A DNA stretch of 64,000 nt from JAFGIN01 sp050301235 (lineage in GTDB: Bacteria; Fibrobacterota; Chitinivibrionia; Chitinivibrionales; Chitinispirillaceae), in contig JBNKZD010000157.1 in the NCBI GenBank assembly GCA_050301235.1, forward strand, positions 7,251-71,250. Direction: 5' to 3'. Under the pieces are notes generated by a model. That model was not told the DNA's origin and searched no databases. It worked only from the letters and a program-made list of their open reading frames with translations. The position numbers and the translations under genes were made by a program. Below are positions 53,394 through 62,817 of this stretch, piece by piece; the stretch's first letter is position 1, and every line of letters begins with the position of its first letter.

Positions 53394-53878
53394 ATTCACT
53401 AATCACTAATCACTTATAATGTGGACGCCCGGGGCGATTTGGTGGGGGTTTTACAAGAATGCTATTAGAAGTAGGCTTTTAGCTATTAGCTGTTATTATG
53501 AACTTCTTTGCTAACTGCCAATAGCAAATAGCCAACAGCTTTTTGTGCCCTCACCTAGTGGCCTTTGATGTCGTTGGATTTGAGGTATCGCGGTGTTCTT
53601 ATATTTTGTATGACCCAGGTGTGTAATTCAAATCCCAAAATTTTTCAGCCTCTAAGTTCTCAACCACCCTTAACCCGCTATCGAACTCACTTTCACCACA
53701 TCTGTTTTCGCACGCACAGTGGTTATCACAGATGAGACTGTAACTGCTGCAATCACAATTATTCCGCCCGTGAACGTTTTTATTCCCGGTGTTTCTCCTA
53801 ATTGGGATTAGAAGCAGGAATGCATTGATAGTATCATACTTATTTCTGTTTGCTTCAAATGTGTATATCTAAATTTTA
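53394..53878. other. Intergenic region with short repeats
   Basis: About 500 bases without a gene. Near 53394-53412 there is a period-7 repeat (TTCACTAATCACTAATCACT). GTGGACGCCCGGGGC near 53419 also occurs near 4163. A TAGCTATTAGCTGTTATT- run and its approximate complement follow (53475-53545). A 46-codon open stretch at about 53671-53811 ends in TAG and may be a gene relic. Confidence 0.5.
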
Positions 53879-53907
53879 TAGACAAAATGCTCTTAGCTGA
53901 ATATAAT
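53879..53907 (+). promoter_or_regulatory. Sigma-70 promoter, probably giving a leaderless mRNA
   Basis: TAGACA (53879-53884), a 17-base spacer, and a perfect TATAAT (53902-53907). The ATG of the next gene lies seven bases further, exactly where transcription should begin, and there is no ribosome site. Confidence 0.6.
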
Positions 53908-53914
53908 GTAACTT

Positions 53915-56149
53915 ATGGCGGATCAGGAACAAGCATTACTTGCAATAAATACGGTAACATCACTTGAACCCATGCGGGTAGCACTACAAAACAACTGTTT
54001 AGAACGTGTTACTGTTCAATATCACTCAATATTTGATCTGAACACCTATACTCCCAATGGATTGGAAAAACTGTTCAAATCCGGATTTGATTCGGGAACT
54101 GTATCGATAACGCTGCTCAGCCCTCCAGGAGTTGGAAAATCAACACTGCTATGCAGGCTTGCTTTGGATTGGTCGGAAAAGTGCCTGGTATTTTTCTGCA
54201 GTGCCGAGGAACTTCAGAATAACACGGAACCCTTTGAAAAATATATCATTAAAAGGTGTTCAGAGATAACCGGTATTGATATCGTATCTGATCTAGAGCA
54301 ATTTAAAACGATGCTGATAGAGCATAAAATGCCCTTTATTATTATCGTGGACAGTGTTGAGCAGGTTTCAAAAACAGCAGCTTTTTATAATTCATTCAGT
54401 ACAATGCAGTCCGCATTAATTCATGATCAGATTCGATTTTTGAATGCCTGTGATGATCAGATTTTTTATCAGGCAGATACCAAATTTTTTGAACGTTTTA
54501 CTTTATCATATAGATGGCCGGATTTTGCCAATGTCGGATTCACAAGTGATGATTTTTTTACGCCACTTTTAAGTTCATATTTCAGGAATCATGAGATCTC
54601 AACAGAACTTACCGGCAAAGCCAGAGAGTGGTGCCGGATTCCCCTGTATCTTAAACTGTTCTCAAATGTATACCATAAACAGAATCTTCAGAAGGTTGAA
54701 ACCCTGAAATTGAAATATCTGTTTGATCGTTACATTGCTACAGTCTGTCAGAAAATAGTAATAGTATGCGGAAAAACATTAGATGCAAACCAGGTGGCTG
54801 GATTCATTGAACGGTGTGCATTGGTCGTTTTCAGAGAACGTACAGAATGTATACAGTGGAATCGTTTTGAATCCGAAGTGTTAACAGGTGTAAATGAATC
54901 ACTGGATACGCTGAGCAAAGGTTTTTCTCATGGTGCAATTATGACGCTCAGTAGTGAAAACGAGTGTGTATGCATACGATTTGATCAGTTATTATTTCAG
55001 GCGTATATTACAGCTCGGGCTCTGGTCTCTGAGATGCAGTGGGACAGCAAGTCGGATCAGCAGATTGCGGAAGATATTGTAGATCTGATAAAGAGAAATG
55101 ATGAAGAGAATCTGTTTCCTCACATTTTACAGGCGATGTACCTGTTACTCGAATCGATGAGGAAGAACAGGATTATGATAGATGTTTTAACACAGAAGAG
55201 GTATGGACCAAAATATAAGGCAATACTGCTCAGGTGTTTTGGTTGGCAAAATGAGATGACAGTTCCGATCTGGCAGTTAATAAAGACGATCGAGAGAGAT
55301 CAGGAACGCCAGGTGGTTGCGGCTGGTAACTATCTCAAAGCCATGCTCTTTGAACAAATGCCTGATGAACGTACTATGGAGCTCTTTTATCTGCCAACAC
55401 TATCCGAAGAAAAACTACGGGCAGAAATTTTGAACAGATTACGGTTTGATTCAACATTGTCACGCCTGGCACAGCAATTTAAACCGTATTGTCACCTCTC
55501 GGAGATTCAGTCCGGAATCATTCAGATAGTCAAGCAACTCGAAAAAATTGATTCCCGCCCATTGCAGGCGGGGGCATTAAACCTGATTGATCTCATCTTT
55601 GATTACGATGCGCATAAAGGTATTGAAGTCATGAAGAACTGGCAGAATTTTGCCAAAGCTGATGTTGGGGTTCTTAATACATGGTGTGATGTTGCTTGTC
55701 GGAATGCTCCGACCATTTTTCACGATTTCTGGGATACCTATGTTTTTACATGTCAAAGCGATCGACTTTGTGCAATCAGGGTTATTCAATTCTGTCTTGC
55801 TGGCGGACAAAGTGCACCAGCTACTGCACTTGATCTGATTCAGAAGTTCTGGCATCTCAACAGTAATATCTCGTTGCGGGAAAAAACATACACATTTGTT
55901 ACCGAGTTCGGGAGTCTGAATGCATCAGCTGCGATCAGAATCCTATCTGTTGCAAAGAAAGAAAACGATTCGCAGCCTTCACCGCACAAACTTGAAACAC
56001 GGGAAATGATATGTAAGGCATCAATCAACTGCTTTGAGAAAAAACCTGCCGCCTTTAAACCACTCATCCAGGATTGGCTGGCGCACGATGATCCCAAAAT
56101 CAAGCAACTTGTAAAAGAATCGATTCTGCGTGTGAAGGAACAGAAATAG
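53915..56149 (+). CDS. STAND/NACHT-like P-loop NTPase with helical C-terminus
   Basis: 744 residues. A ~60-residue N-terminal region precedes a P-loop (SPPGVGKST, Lys75) and a Walker B-like strand (PFIIIVDSVEQ), with winged-helix-like segments after it, as in NACHT/STAND ATPases. From residue ~420 onward the protein is a string of amphipathic helices resembling HEAT-type repeats, the usual ligand-sensing part. No effector domain (nuclease, TIR, protease) is seen at either end. STAND proteins serve in signalling and phage defence; neither is shown here. Single gene, no ribosome site, start set by the promoter just upstream. Confidence 0.6.
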   Translation: MADQEQALLAINTVTSLEPMRVALQNNCLERVTVQYHSIFDLNTYTPNGLEKLFKSGFDSGTVSITLLSPPGVGKSTLLCRLALDWSEKCLVFFCSAEELQNNTEPFEKYIIKRCSEITGIDIVSDLEQFKTMLIEHKMPFIIIVDSVEQVSKTAAFYNSFSTMQSALIHDQIRFLNACDDQIFYQADTKFFERFTLSYRWPDFANVGFTSDDFFTPLLSSYFRNHEISTELTGKAREWCRIPLYLKLFSNVYHKQNLQKVETLKLKYLFDRYIATVCQKIVIVCGKTLDANQVAGFIERCALVVFRERTECIQWNRFESEVLTGVNESLDTLSKGFSHGAIMTLSSENECVCIRFDQLLFQAYITARALVSEMQWDSKSDQQIAEDIVDLIKRNDEENLFPHILQAMYLLLESMRKNRIMIDVLTQKRYGPKYKAILLRCFGWQNEMTVPIWQLIKTIERDQERQVVAAGNYLKAMLFEQMPDERTMELFYLPTLSEEKLRAEILNRLRFDSTLSRLAQQFKPYCHLSEIQSGIIQIVKQLEKIDSRPLQAGALNLIDLIFDYDAHKGIEVMKNWQNFAKADVGVLNTWCDVACRNAPTIFHDFWDTYVFTCQSDRLCAIRVIQFCLAGGQSAPATALDLIQKFWHLNSNISLREKTYTFVTEFGSLNASAAIRILSVAKKENDSQPSPHKLETREMICKASINCFEKKPAAFKPLIQDWLAHDDPKIKQLVKESILRVKEQK

Positions 56150-56396
56150 GGTAAAGAAAGTCTGACTGTGTGTGATTATATATTTCATCCAGGTTCCATG
56201 ATGCCTTATCTTCTTTTATTAATCTGATTTTGCTGAAAATAGTTGAGATCCAATCAAATATATAGTATATTTGTGCGATTATTCTATAATCTGAATCGTA
56301 TTCTTTTTTGATTATGTTCCCGGTGGCTTCCGGAACAGATTCGGGCGGTGATATGATAATCAGCGGTTCGGAAAACTCTCAAACGAAAGTTTTTGC

Positions 56397-57059
56397 GTGA
56401 TAATTGCGATCGATGGTCCCGCTGGTTCTGGAAAAAGTTCTACTGCTAAAGCAGTTGCTGCACGCCTTGGGATTACCTATCTTGATACTGGTGCAATGTA
56501 CCGGGTCATTACCCTTAAGTGTTTACGGTCTGGGATTGCAGTTACTGATGAAAAACGGTTGCGGGAAGTTGCAAACGGTACTGTAATTGCATTTACCGGA
56601 GTGCCCCCCCAGGTCACGGTCTGGATGGATGGCGAAGATGTATCCAGCGCAATTCGCAGTGATGAGGTTACTAAAAATGTTTCTGACTACTGTGCTCCGA
56701 CCGTTGTGAGAGAAGCTCTGGTCAATCAGCAGCGCAGGATAGCTGAAGGAAAATCGATCGTCTGTGAGGGGCGGGATATTGGTACTGTTGTTTTCCCCAA
56801 TGCAGATCTTAAAATTTATATGACCGCTTCGGTGCAGGAGCGTGCAAAACGTCGTCTTGAAGATTTCAGAAAGTTGGGCGTTGAGAAATCGGTTGAAGAA
56901 CTTGTTCTGGATATAACAATCCGGGATCAGAAAGATTCATCCAGGAAAAACAGTCCACTCATGCAAGCTAATGATGCAATATTACTTGATACAACGGGTA
57001 TGACTCTGGAGCAACAGATTCAATGGATTGCGGAGAAAGCTAAGTCGGTAGGCAGTTGA
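56397..57059 (+). CDS. cmk: Cytidylate kinase
   Basis: 220 residues. Phosphorylates CMP and dCMP with ATP. The P-loop (IDGPAGSGKSSTAK), the substrate-binding YLDTGAMYR, the EGRDIGTVVFP segment and the lid region RDQKDSSRKNSPL are all canonical. GTG start (VIIAIDG). The pair cmk then rpsA, here separated by a heptanucleotide repeat, is a common bacterial arrangement. Confidence 0.96.
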   Translation: MIIAIDGPAGSGKSSTAKAVAARLGITYLDTGAMYRVITLKCLRSGIAVTDEKRLREVANGTVIAFTGVPPQVTVWMDGEDVSSAIRSDEVTKNVSDYCAPTVVREALVNQQRRIAEGKSIVCEGRDIGTVVFPNADLKIYMTASVQERAKRRLEDFRKLGVEKSVEELVLDITIRDQKDSSRKNSPLMQANDAILLDTTGMTLEQQIQWIAEKAKSVGS

Positions 57060-57162
57060 CGGAAGACGGAAGACGGATGACGGAAGATGGATGACGGATG
57101 ACGGAAGATGGAAGATGGATGACGGATGACGGAAGATAGAAGATAGAAGATAGAAGATAGAC
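57058..57162. repeat. Heptanucleotide tandem repeat, about 15 units
   Basis: About fifteen 7-base units of the form GACGGAA, GACGGAT, GATGGAA and GATAGAA, starting in the cmk stop codon and filling the cmk-rpsA gap. A period-7 array also occurs at 47499. Likely unstable in length between strains. Confidence 0.9.
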
Positions 57163-57231
57163 CTTGGGTAGCTGAGGTCAATAAATAACAAAATTATTAA
57201 CCTTAACCAATTTTTACAGGAGCCCTAACAT

Positions 57232-59049
57232 ATGTCAGATTCACCGGTCGAAGAAAAGATCATCTCAAAAGGATATGATTCATCAGGTAACGAAATCGAT
57301 CTTTCTGATTTTGAAGAAAGTTATTATAAGCCCGGCCAGATCCAGGAGATTCTTCTGGAATACAACAAATCGCTTGAAGGTATTGAAGAAGGGCAGGTTG
57401 TTCGCGGAAGAATTCTTCGGATCAACGAAAAAGAAGTTATTGTTGATGTGAACTTCAAATCAGAAGGCATCATCCCTATTTCTGAATTTAAAAATGTAAG
57501 CGAGTTCAAACCCGGTGATGAAATTGACGTATTTCTTGAACAGGTTGAAGACAGTGAAGGCCAGATTATTCTTTCTAAGTCAAGAGCTGATTTTCTCAAA
57601 GTCTGGGATCGTATCTACAAAGCTTATGAAGATGTCGAGACTGTTGAAGGAAGACTTCTCCGCAGAATTAAAGGCGGAGTGGTTGTTGATCTCTTTGGTG
57701 TTGATGCATTCCTTCCTGGATCTCAGATCGATCTGCGTCAGATTCCTGATATGGATGCAATTATCGGTCAGTCATTCCGTTTCCGCGTTATAAAAGTTAA
57801 CAAAGCACGCCGCAATATCGTTGTCTCCCGCAGAGTAATTCTCGAGGAAGACCGTTCACAGATGCGCGAAAAGATTCTTACCGAACTGGAAAAAGGTCAG
57901 ACCCGCGAAGGAACTGTCAAAAACATTACCGACTTTGGTGCATTTATCGACCTCGGTGGTGTTGACGGATTGCTCCACATTACCGATATGTCATGGGGCC
58001 GTGTCAATCATCCTTCAGAAATCGTCGCTATTGGTGATAAACTCAATGTTAAAGTTCTCGATTTCAATGAAAACAAAGAGAGAATCTCTCTTGGTCTCAA
58101 ACAACTCTCCGAACATCCCTGGAAAGGTATTGAAGAGAAATATCCTGAAGGTGCACGGGTCAGAGGAAAGATCGTTTCGATCACCGATTACGGTGCATTC
58201 ATGGAACTCGAAAAAGGTATCGAAGGACTTATCCATATTTCCGAAATGTCATGGACACAGCATATCAAGCATCCATCGAAGATCGTCGGTATTGGCGATA
58301 TCGTAGAAGCCGTTGTGCTCAAAATTGACAAGGAAAATCAGAAAATTTCTCTCGGTTTCAAACAGCTCGAACCGGATCCATGGGAAAAAGTACCCAACGA
58401 ATTTCCGCTTAACACAATCGTTAAAGGTAAAGTTCGTAATATCGCTGCCTTTGGTGCTTTCATCGAGCTCAAAGAGGGTGTTGATGGTCTTATCCATATC
58501 TCCGATATGTCATGGACACGCAAAATCAATCATCCGGGCGAAATGCTGAAAAAAGGTGATACCGTTGAAGTTAAAATCCTCGATATCGATCAGGAAAAAC
58601 GCCGTATCTCCCTTGGTATCAAGCAGCTTACTGAAGATCCATGGGAAGATCTTGCAAAAGAATACCTCGTTGGAAGCGAGATCGAAGAGTGTGAAATTGC
58701 ACGAATTCTTGACAGGGGTGTAGTTGTTAATCTTTCAGCCGATATCGAGGGCTTTATTCCTCTTAATCAGCTGGGTCAGGATGTTAACCAGCCATCAAGG
58801 ATCTACAAAGTTGGGGATAAAACTCCGGCCAAAGTAGTTGAATTTGATCTCGAAGGAAGGAAAATCGTTCTCAGTGTCTCTGAATATTTCAAAGATAAAG
58901 ACAGCAGTCTCTGGAATGATTATCTTGCAAAATTTCCGGTAAAAGCAGCAGATCCTAAAGCTGCAAAAGCCAAAACCAAAAAGGATGAGGATGGCAGTGA
59001 AAGTGATGAAGTATCCGATGCTCCGGATGCCGAAACTCAGCCTGAATAA
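57232..59049 (+). CDS. rpsA: 30S ribosomal protein S1
   Basis: 605 residues with six S1 (OB-fold) RNA-binding domains. Examples are GQVVRGRILRINEKEVIVDV, ETVEGRLLRRIKGGVVVD, and the well-conserved GAFIDLGG / GAFMELEKG / GAFIELKEG cores followed by GLIHISDMSW. It binds mRNA at the ribosome and helps melt leader structure. A short acidic N-terminus and a Lys/Asp/Glu-rich tail follow the family norm. AGGAG site before the ATG; a strong terminator follows. Confidence 0.97.
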   Translation: MSDSPVEEKIISKGYDSSGNEIDLSDFEESYYKPGQIQEILLEYNKSLEGIEEGQVVRGRILRINEKEVIVDVNFKSEGIIPISEFKNVSEFKPGDEIDVFLEQVEDSEGQIILSKSRADFLKVWDRIYKAYEDVETVEGRLLRRIKGGVVVDLFGVDAFLPGSQIDLRQIPDMDAIIGQSFRFRVIKVNKARRNIVVSRRVILEEDRSQMREKILTELEKGQTREGTVKNITDFGAFIDLGGVDGLLHITDMSWGRVNHPSEIVAIGDKLNVKVLDFNENKERISLGLKQLSEHPWKGIEEKYPEGARVRGKIVSITDYGAFMELEKGIEGLIHISEMSWTQHIKHPSKIVGIGDIVEAVVLKIDKENQKISLGFKQLEPDPWEKVPNEFPLNTIVKGKVRNIAAFGAFIELKEGVDGLIHISDMSWTRKINHPGEMLKKGDTVEVKILDIDQEKRRISLGIKQLTEDPWEDLAKEYLVGSEIEECEIARILDRGVVVNLSADIEGFIPLNQLGQDVNQPSRIYKVGDKTPAKVVEFDLEGRKIVLSVSEYFKDKDSSLWNDYLAKFPVKAADPKAAKAKTKKDEDGSESDEVSDAPDAETQPE

Positions 59050-59080
59050 TTCTGTTTTCTGAAATTCTGGTTTTACATAA

Positions 59081-59112
59081 AAATATGGCGCGAAAGCGCC
59101 ATATTTTTTTTT
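59081..59112 (+). terminator. Rho-independent terminator of rpsA
   Basis: A perfect 11-bp stem, AAATATGGCGC (59081-59091) with GCGCCATATTT (59096-59106), a GAAA tetraloop, and a T-run. It lies about 30 bases past the rpsA stop. Confidence 0.95.
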
Positions 59113-59245
59113 ATTTATGTACGCCATGCCCGGCGCAGTCACCGAGGAGCAAAAGCGAATCGGAAAGTGACTTGGAGAGTGTAAGTCTCTTAATTCCTCG
59201 GGATCATTCGGACTTTGAATGAAAAGTGTGTTGTTACTAGTTTCC

Positions 59246-59467
59246 TTATGCAATGATGCAGTTTATCTCGTCGTCATTGGATGGTCCGTGTTCTGAACTG
59301 AAAATAGTGCTATCGGGGAGCTGTACGAGTCCCTGAGGATTGCGCTGTCCCCAGATAAAAACATAGGATCCCGGAAAAGGATTATCTGAAGGTACTGTCC
59401 AATCAAGATTGATTCTGAGAATTTTACCGTTAACTGATGCTGTATCCTGCGTTGCGCAGGAATCACT
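59246..59467 (-). pseudogene. C-terminal fragment of a PQQ-dependent sugar dehydrogenase (GSDH-like)
   Basis: On the reverse strand 73 codons read VNGKILRINLD, PSDNPFPGSYVF, WGQRNPQGLVQL and FSSEHGPSNDDEINCI before TAA. These are signature segments of soluble aldose sugar dehydrogenases (YliI type), in the right order. An in-frame stop lies immediately upstream and the rest of the gene is absent, so this is a relic. Confidence 0.7.
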
Positions 59468-59487
59468 TCATCTCAGTGCACTTTTAA

Positions 59488-59664
59488 AAGACCTTAAAAA
59501 AACCGGAACTTGCAACTGATGTTGAGGCTGTAAATATCGGCGGGCTGATAAATACGCTAGAGAAAAACAAGATTGATTCTGAAGCGATAACGCAGGAGAA
59601 GGTCGAGAAGAAAGTACAGGCATCTGTTCAGGTGCTGGCATCATTTGTAACCCCGATCCGCTGA
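59488..59664 (+). pseudogene. Relic of an unidentified protein's C-terminus
   Basis: 58 codons open between an in-frame TAA (59485) and TGA (59662), reading LATDVEAVNIGGLINTLEK and then EKVEKKVQASVQVLASF. The frame is clean and protein-like but has no start or upstream part. I do not recognise the family. Confidence 0.3.
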
Positions 59665-59669
59665 AAGAT

Positions 59670-60843
59670 CTTTCAGATACTCACGCTTGTCGATATGAAA
59701 TATCCTCATCCGAACACTATAGAACTGCAAAATTACGCGTGAAAAAGCACTTCCAAACAGTTTATACCCCGGAAATCACGAGTTATTCAAGTTTCTAAAC
59801 ATATTAGACCAGCAAAATATGTGTGAAATGTAATTTCTGAACAGTAAGCGGTGTGAGCCGTGAGCGGTGGACAGAAGACGGTGGACGACAGTGATTCTCT
59901 TCGAGGGCCAGCCCTCCGAAGTTTTAACGAAGGAGGGTGCGTGGAAGACCATTGCAATTTGATATTGTCGGAACATATCTTTTTATTGTTACGTTAGTCC
60001 ATATAAAAATCCTGTAACTGCCAGGGCAATAACAGACGATATTTAATACATTTGTACTTTTTGGGAATAACTTCTGTTACTGTTTCATTTGATTTTATTT
60101 TTGAAAAACAGTTCGCGGATTGTTTTTGACAGGTTCAGGACGTGACGGGGGAAAGGAGCGTCTTTTTGCGATGTCATCTATAAGAATTTTTCTAAATTTT
60201 GGGCGTTCCCCTCAATAATTTCATATTACCGCATCTGGGGGGATGGGCTTGCGTTGTAGCAACGCACAAAGCACTATTTATAATTTTAAGATATAAATGG
60301 TAATTTGGGCGTTCCCCTATCGGGTCGGGATGCTCTCTGCCCTTTCTGTTGGGCAGGCATCACCTCTGGACTACACTTCCAAGGTCACTGAGCGACAGTC
60401 GAAGTGCGGTATTTTTATCCCTGCGGTGAGTACACCTTGGTCTAAAAACACAAATGCCCTGCATTGCCATTTCGGGCATTTCCCGCCGTCCTCCCTAACG
60501 CAGTTTAGAGTGTAGCGATAGTGGCTAAAGAAAAATGTTTCTATGGCTTGTAGAGCCAATAATTATTGTAGTAAATTAAACCAGTTAATAAACACACGCC
60601 CTCTTTTATGGATTGTTTTTGTTTGGTATCTTGCCGCTTTTTACAAATTAATACGCAAATATGGTGTGCGTATAAATATGAATGGCACGGGGCACGTGGC
60701 AACGTGCCCCTACGGGAAATTTTTTCGGGGGACTGATTCTGGTGTATGATTTTTTTTCTTGCGTAACATTCGGGTGATGATATAATTTAGAAAACATGAA
60801 CGCTTGATCATGGTGTTCGTGTGGTTTAATGCTTATCACTATA
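59670..60843. other. Gene-free accessory DNA with dispersed repeats
   Basis: No supported gene. Visible items: a GAGGGCCAGCCCTCCGAAG / GAAGGAGGG repeat near 59903-59940; a duplicated TGGGCGTTCCCCT (near 60200 and 60306), the second within a GC-rich block 60300-60530 that resembles a family of dispersed repeats in FCB genomes; and a perfect hairpin GGGGCACGT-GGCA-ACGTGCCCC near 60691-60713. Confidence 0.5.
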
Positions 60844-61011
60844 AACCTAAGCTCGACAATAGGTTGACGCGAATAACGCGCAATCTATTGCGCATAAAGG
60901 CTTTCAGACTTTTCGGTCTTATCACTGGTCGATAAAACCTTCAAAGTCTTCAATCCTTTCTGCTACAATATATTGCGGTTCTTCATCGTCAGCTATAGTC
61001 GAGCTTAGGTT
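60844..61011. repeat. 168-bp near-palindrome immediately upstream of the recombinase
   Basis: The end AACCTAAGCTCGACAATAG (60844-60862) is complementary to CTATAGTCGAGCTTAGGTT (60993-61011), the first 14 bases perfectly. The complementarity continues imperfectly through the whole segment to a centre near 60928. Read on the reverse strand, the right half gives a coding-like string (DDEEPQYIVAERIEDFEGF), so one arm may derive from a gene end. It ends 20 bases before the recombinase start. Confidence 0.8.
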
Positions 61012-61031
61012 AATTGTAAGAGGGGTTTGTT

Positions 61032-62459
61032 ATGGAAGAGGTTGTACGTTTCGGTCGTTTTGGTTCAGAAAATCAGAATGTTTCAAATCAGGGTAATCGA
61101 AAGACTGAAAAGGATCAGCGGTATTGGGTGCATGTCTGGGTTAAGAAATTCTCTATCGCTGCAAAAGAGCAGAATATTCCAGATGATAAAATGATCCAGA
61201 TGAGAGCACTTATTGAACTTTTTATTCTGAGAAATCCTGGATCACCATATGCCATAAGCTATGCTACTGTTCGAAAGTTTTCTCAAGAATTTAGTGATCC
61301 CGGGACTGAAACGCTCGTACTTTTCTATACCTTTGTCGCTATTTCCGGTGATCATGTAGCGGTTTTAAGGGAAATATCAAATTCTCGACTTATTGTCAAC
61401 AAAGAGAGAGGTGTCACACAAAAAACACCTGTTCAAGCTGGTACAACTGGTAATGTGGATGTAAAAAAGTTCGAAAAACAAGTCTCTAAAACAACCGCTG
61501 ATAAAAAAACTGCTACATTACCCCCATCGCCTCATCCAGTGACAATTAACGGTAACAGAACTGGCGGGATTGATTCAGTCAGTATCAAACATAGAAATAA
61601 TAATGAACAGTTATCGGAAAAAGAACGCTCTTCACTGCTGGAAAAACTTCGATTGGAAGTAAAAACCCGTAATTACAGCAGAAGAACCAATGATGGGTAC
61701 ATCTATTCAGTCAGAAAGTTTATCGACCGACTAACTCCGGAATCATCAAAGGACTGGTCACGTGCATTCAAAGAGCATCTGGTCTGGCTTCTTGAAGATC
61801 AGAAACTTGCACCGAGTACCATTAATCATCATGCAGCATCAATTAAATTTTTTATGGAGGAAGTACTGGAGCTTCAGCCAGGTAAAGATGTCTGTATCAG
61901 AATGAAAACAGGCAAGGCCCTTCCAAGAGTACATTCAGCAGAAAAAATTTCATTACTTATCAATACGCCATCCAATCCAAAACACCGGTTAATTCTAATG
62001 TTAACCTATGGTTGCGGATTACGTCTGGGTGAAGTGCAACATCTCAAACCGGAAGATATTGATATCGAGCGCAAACTTCTCCGGGTCAGAAAAGGCAAAG
62101 GTAAAAAAGACCGCATGGTAATGCTTGATGAGACACTTTTGCCTTATGTGGTTGACTGGCTCAAAGAAGGGTGTGGAACCAGATATCTTTTTGAGGGATA
62201 CTTTGCCGGTAAAGCAATCTCTGAAAGAACCATCGGTAAGATCTATACCAACGCATGTAATAAATTGGGTATCAATAACCAGGGTGGTATACATTCACTT
62301 CGTCACAGTTTCAGTACGCACCTGCTGGAACAAGGGGTAAACCTGAGATACATTCAGGAACTTCTCGGCCATGCATCCTCAAGGACAACCGAGATCTATA
62401 CCCATGTTGCTGCACATAATATAAGTAACATAAGAAGTCCTATTGCAGCGATAATATAA
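61032..62459 (+). CDS. Tyrosine recombinase/integrase with long N-terminal extension
   Basis: 475 residues. The C-terminal ~280 residues form a full tyrosine recombinase: a SAM-like core-binding domain (about 200-285) and a catalytic domain with Arg331 (GCGLRLGE), Lys in RKGKGKKDR, His421/Arg424 (HSLRHSF), His447 (LLGHASS) and Tyr456 (EIYTHV). The C-terminus (NIRSPI) resembles that of integron integrases, but I see no IntI-specific insertion between the boxes. Residues ~1-195 are an extra unassigned region with a helical part (IPDDKMIQMRALIELFIL) and a Lys/Thr-rich linker. GAGG-type site upstream; preceded by a palindrome and followed in the same direction by cassette-like DNA. Confidence 0.88.
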   Translation: MEEVVRFGRFGSENQNVSNQGNRKTEKDQRYWVHVWVKKFSIAAKEQNIPDDKMIQMRALIELFILRNPGSPYAISYATVRKFSQEFSDPGTETLVLFYTFVAISGDHVAVLREISNSRLIVNKERGVTQKTPVQAGTTGNVDVKKFEKQVSKTTADKKTATLPPSPHPVTINGNRTGGIDSVSIKHRNNNEQLSEKERSSLLEKLRLEVKTRNYSRRTNDGYIYSVRKFIDRLTPESSKDWSRAFKEHLVWLLEDQKLAPSTINHHAASIKFFMEEVLELQPGKDVCIRMKTGKALPRVHSAEKISLLINTPSNPKHRLILMLTYGCGLRLGEVQHLKPEDIDIERKLLRVRKGKGKKDRMVMLDETLLPYVVDWLKEGCGTRYLFEGYFAGKAISERTIGKIYTNACNKLGINNQGGIHSLRHSFSTHLLEQGVNLRYIQELLGHASSRTTEIYTHVAAHNISNIRSPIAAII

Positions 62460-62554
62460 TCGCGGTTGCCCAGATATACGTAAGTCCGGGCACTATATTT
62501 CATTTTTCAGTTTGTCTTTAACCTTCTTGTCAGTTTCCTATTTTGCTGTGTGCA

Positions 62555-62591
62555 GGAGTTCAGGATATCACAGTAAAACATCCTGAACTCC
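62555..62591. terminator. Hairpin after the recombinase gene
   Basis: GGAGTTCAGGAT (62555-62566) and ATCCTGAACTCC (62580-62591) form a perfect 12-bp stem with a 13-base loop, about 100 bases past the stop. There is no T-run, so it may instead be a recombination or protein-binding structure. A weaker TGCCC/GGGCA pair lies at about 62466-62491. Confidence 0.5.
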
Positions 62592-62788
62592 AGATAATAG
62601 CTTGTGTATACTGTGATTTACCTGTTTGGTGACAATCTAAACGCTGATTCATTGAATAACCAGACACACGCACCTGGTAACACCTGTTCACTTACTTACT
62701 TCTTAATTTTGAAATTATGATGGAAATCCACAAAAACAATAGCTATTTTACATATCATTAGCCAGTTATTAATGGCAACGAAAGGTAC

Positions 62789-62812
62789 GGATCAGGAACT
62801 TGTTCCTGATCC
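62789..62812. repeat. Perfect 11-bp inverted repeat before the first cassette-like unit
   Basis: GGATCAGGAAC (62789-62799) and GTTCCTGATCC (62802-62812) with a two-base loop, five bases before a GTTGTGC core-like site at 62818. It could be part of the primary attachment site. The region 62592-62788 shows nothing else. Confidence 0.5.
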
Positions 62813-62817
62813 AAGGA

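Noticed and set aside
53671..53811. A 46-codon open stretch with a plausible protein-like C-terminus
   Set aside because: No start, no recognisable domain, and chance open length is possible; mentioned only as a possible relic.
60297..60515. A 72-codon forward frame in GC-rich DNA
   Set aside because: The block looks like a dispersed non-coding repeat; frames of this kind recur in repeat copies and have no ribosome site or domain.
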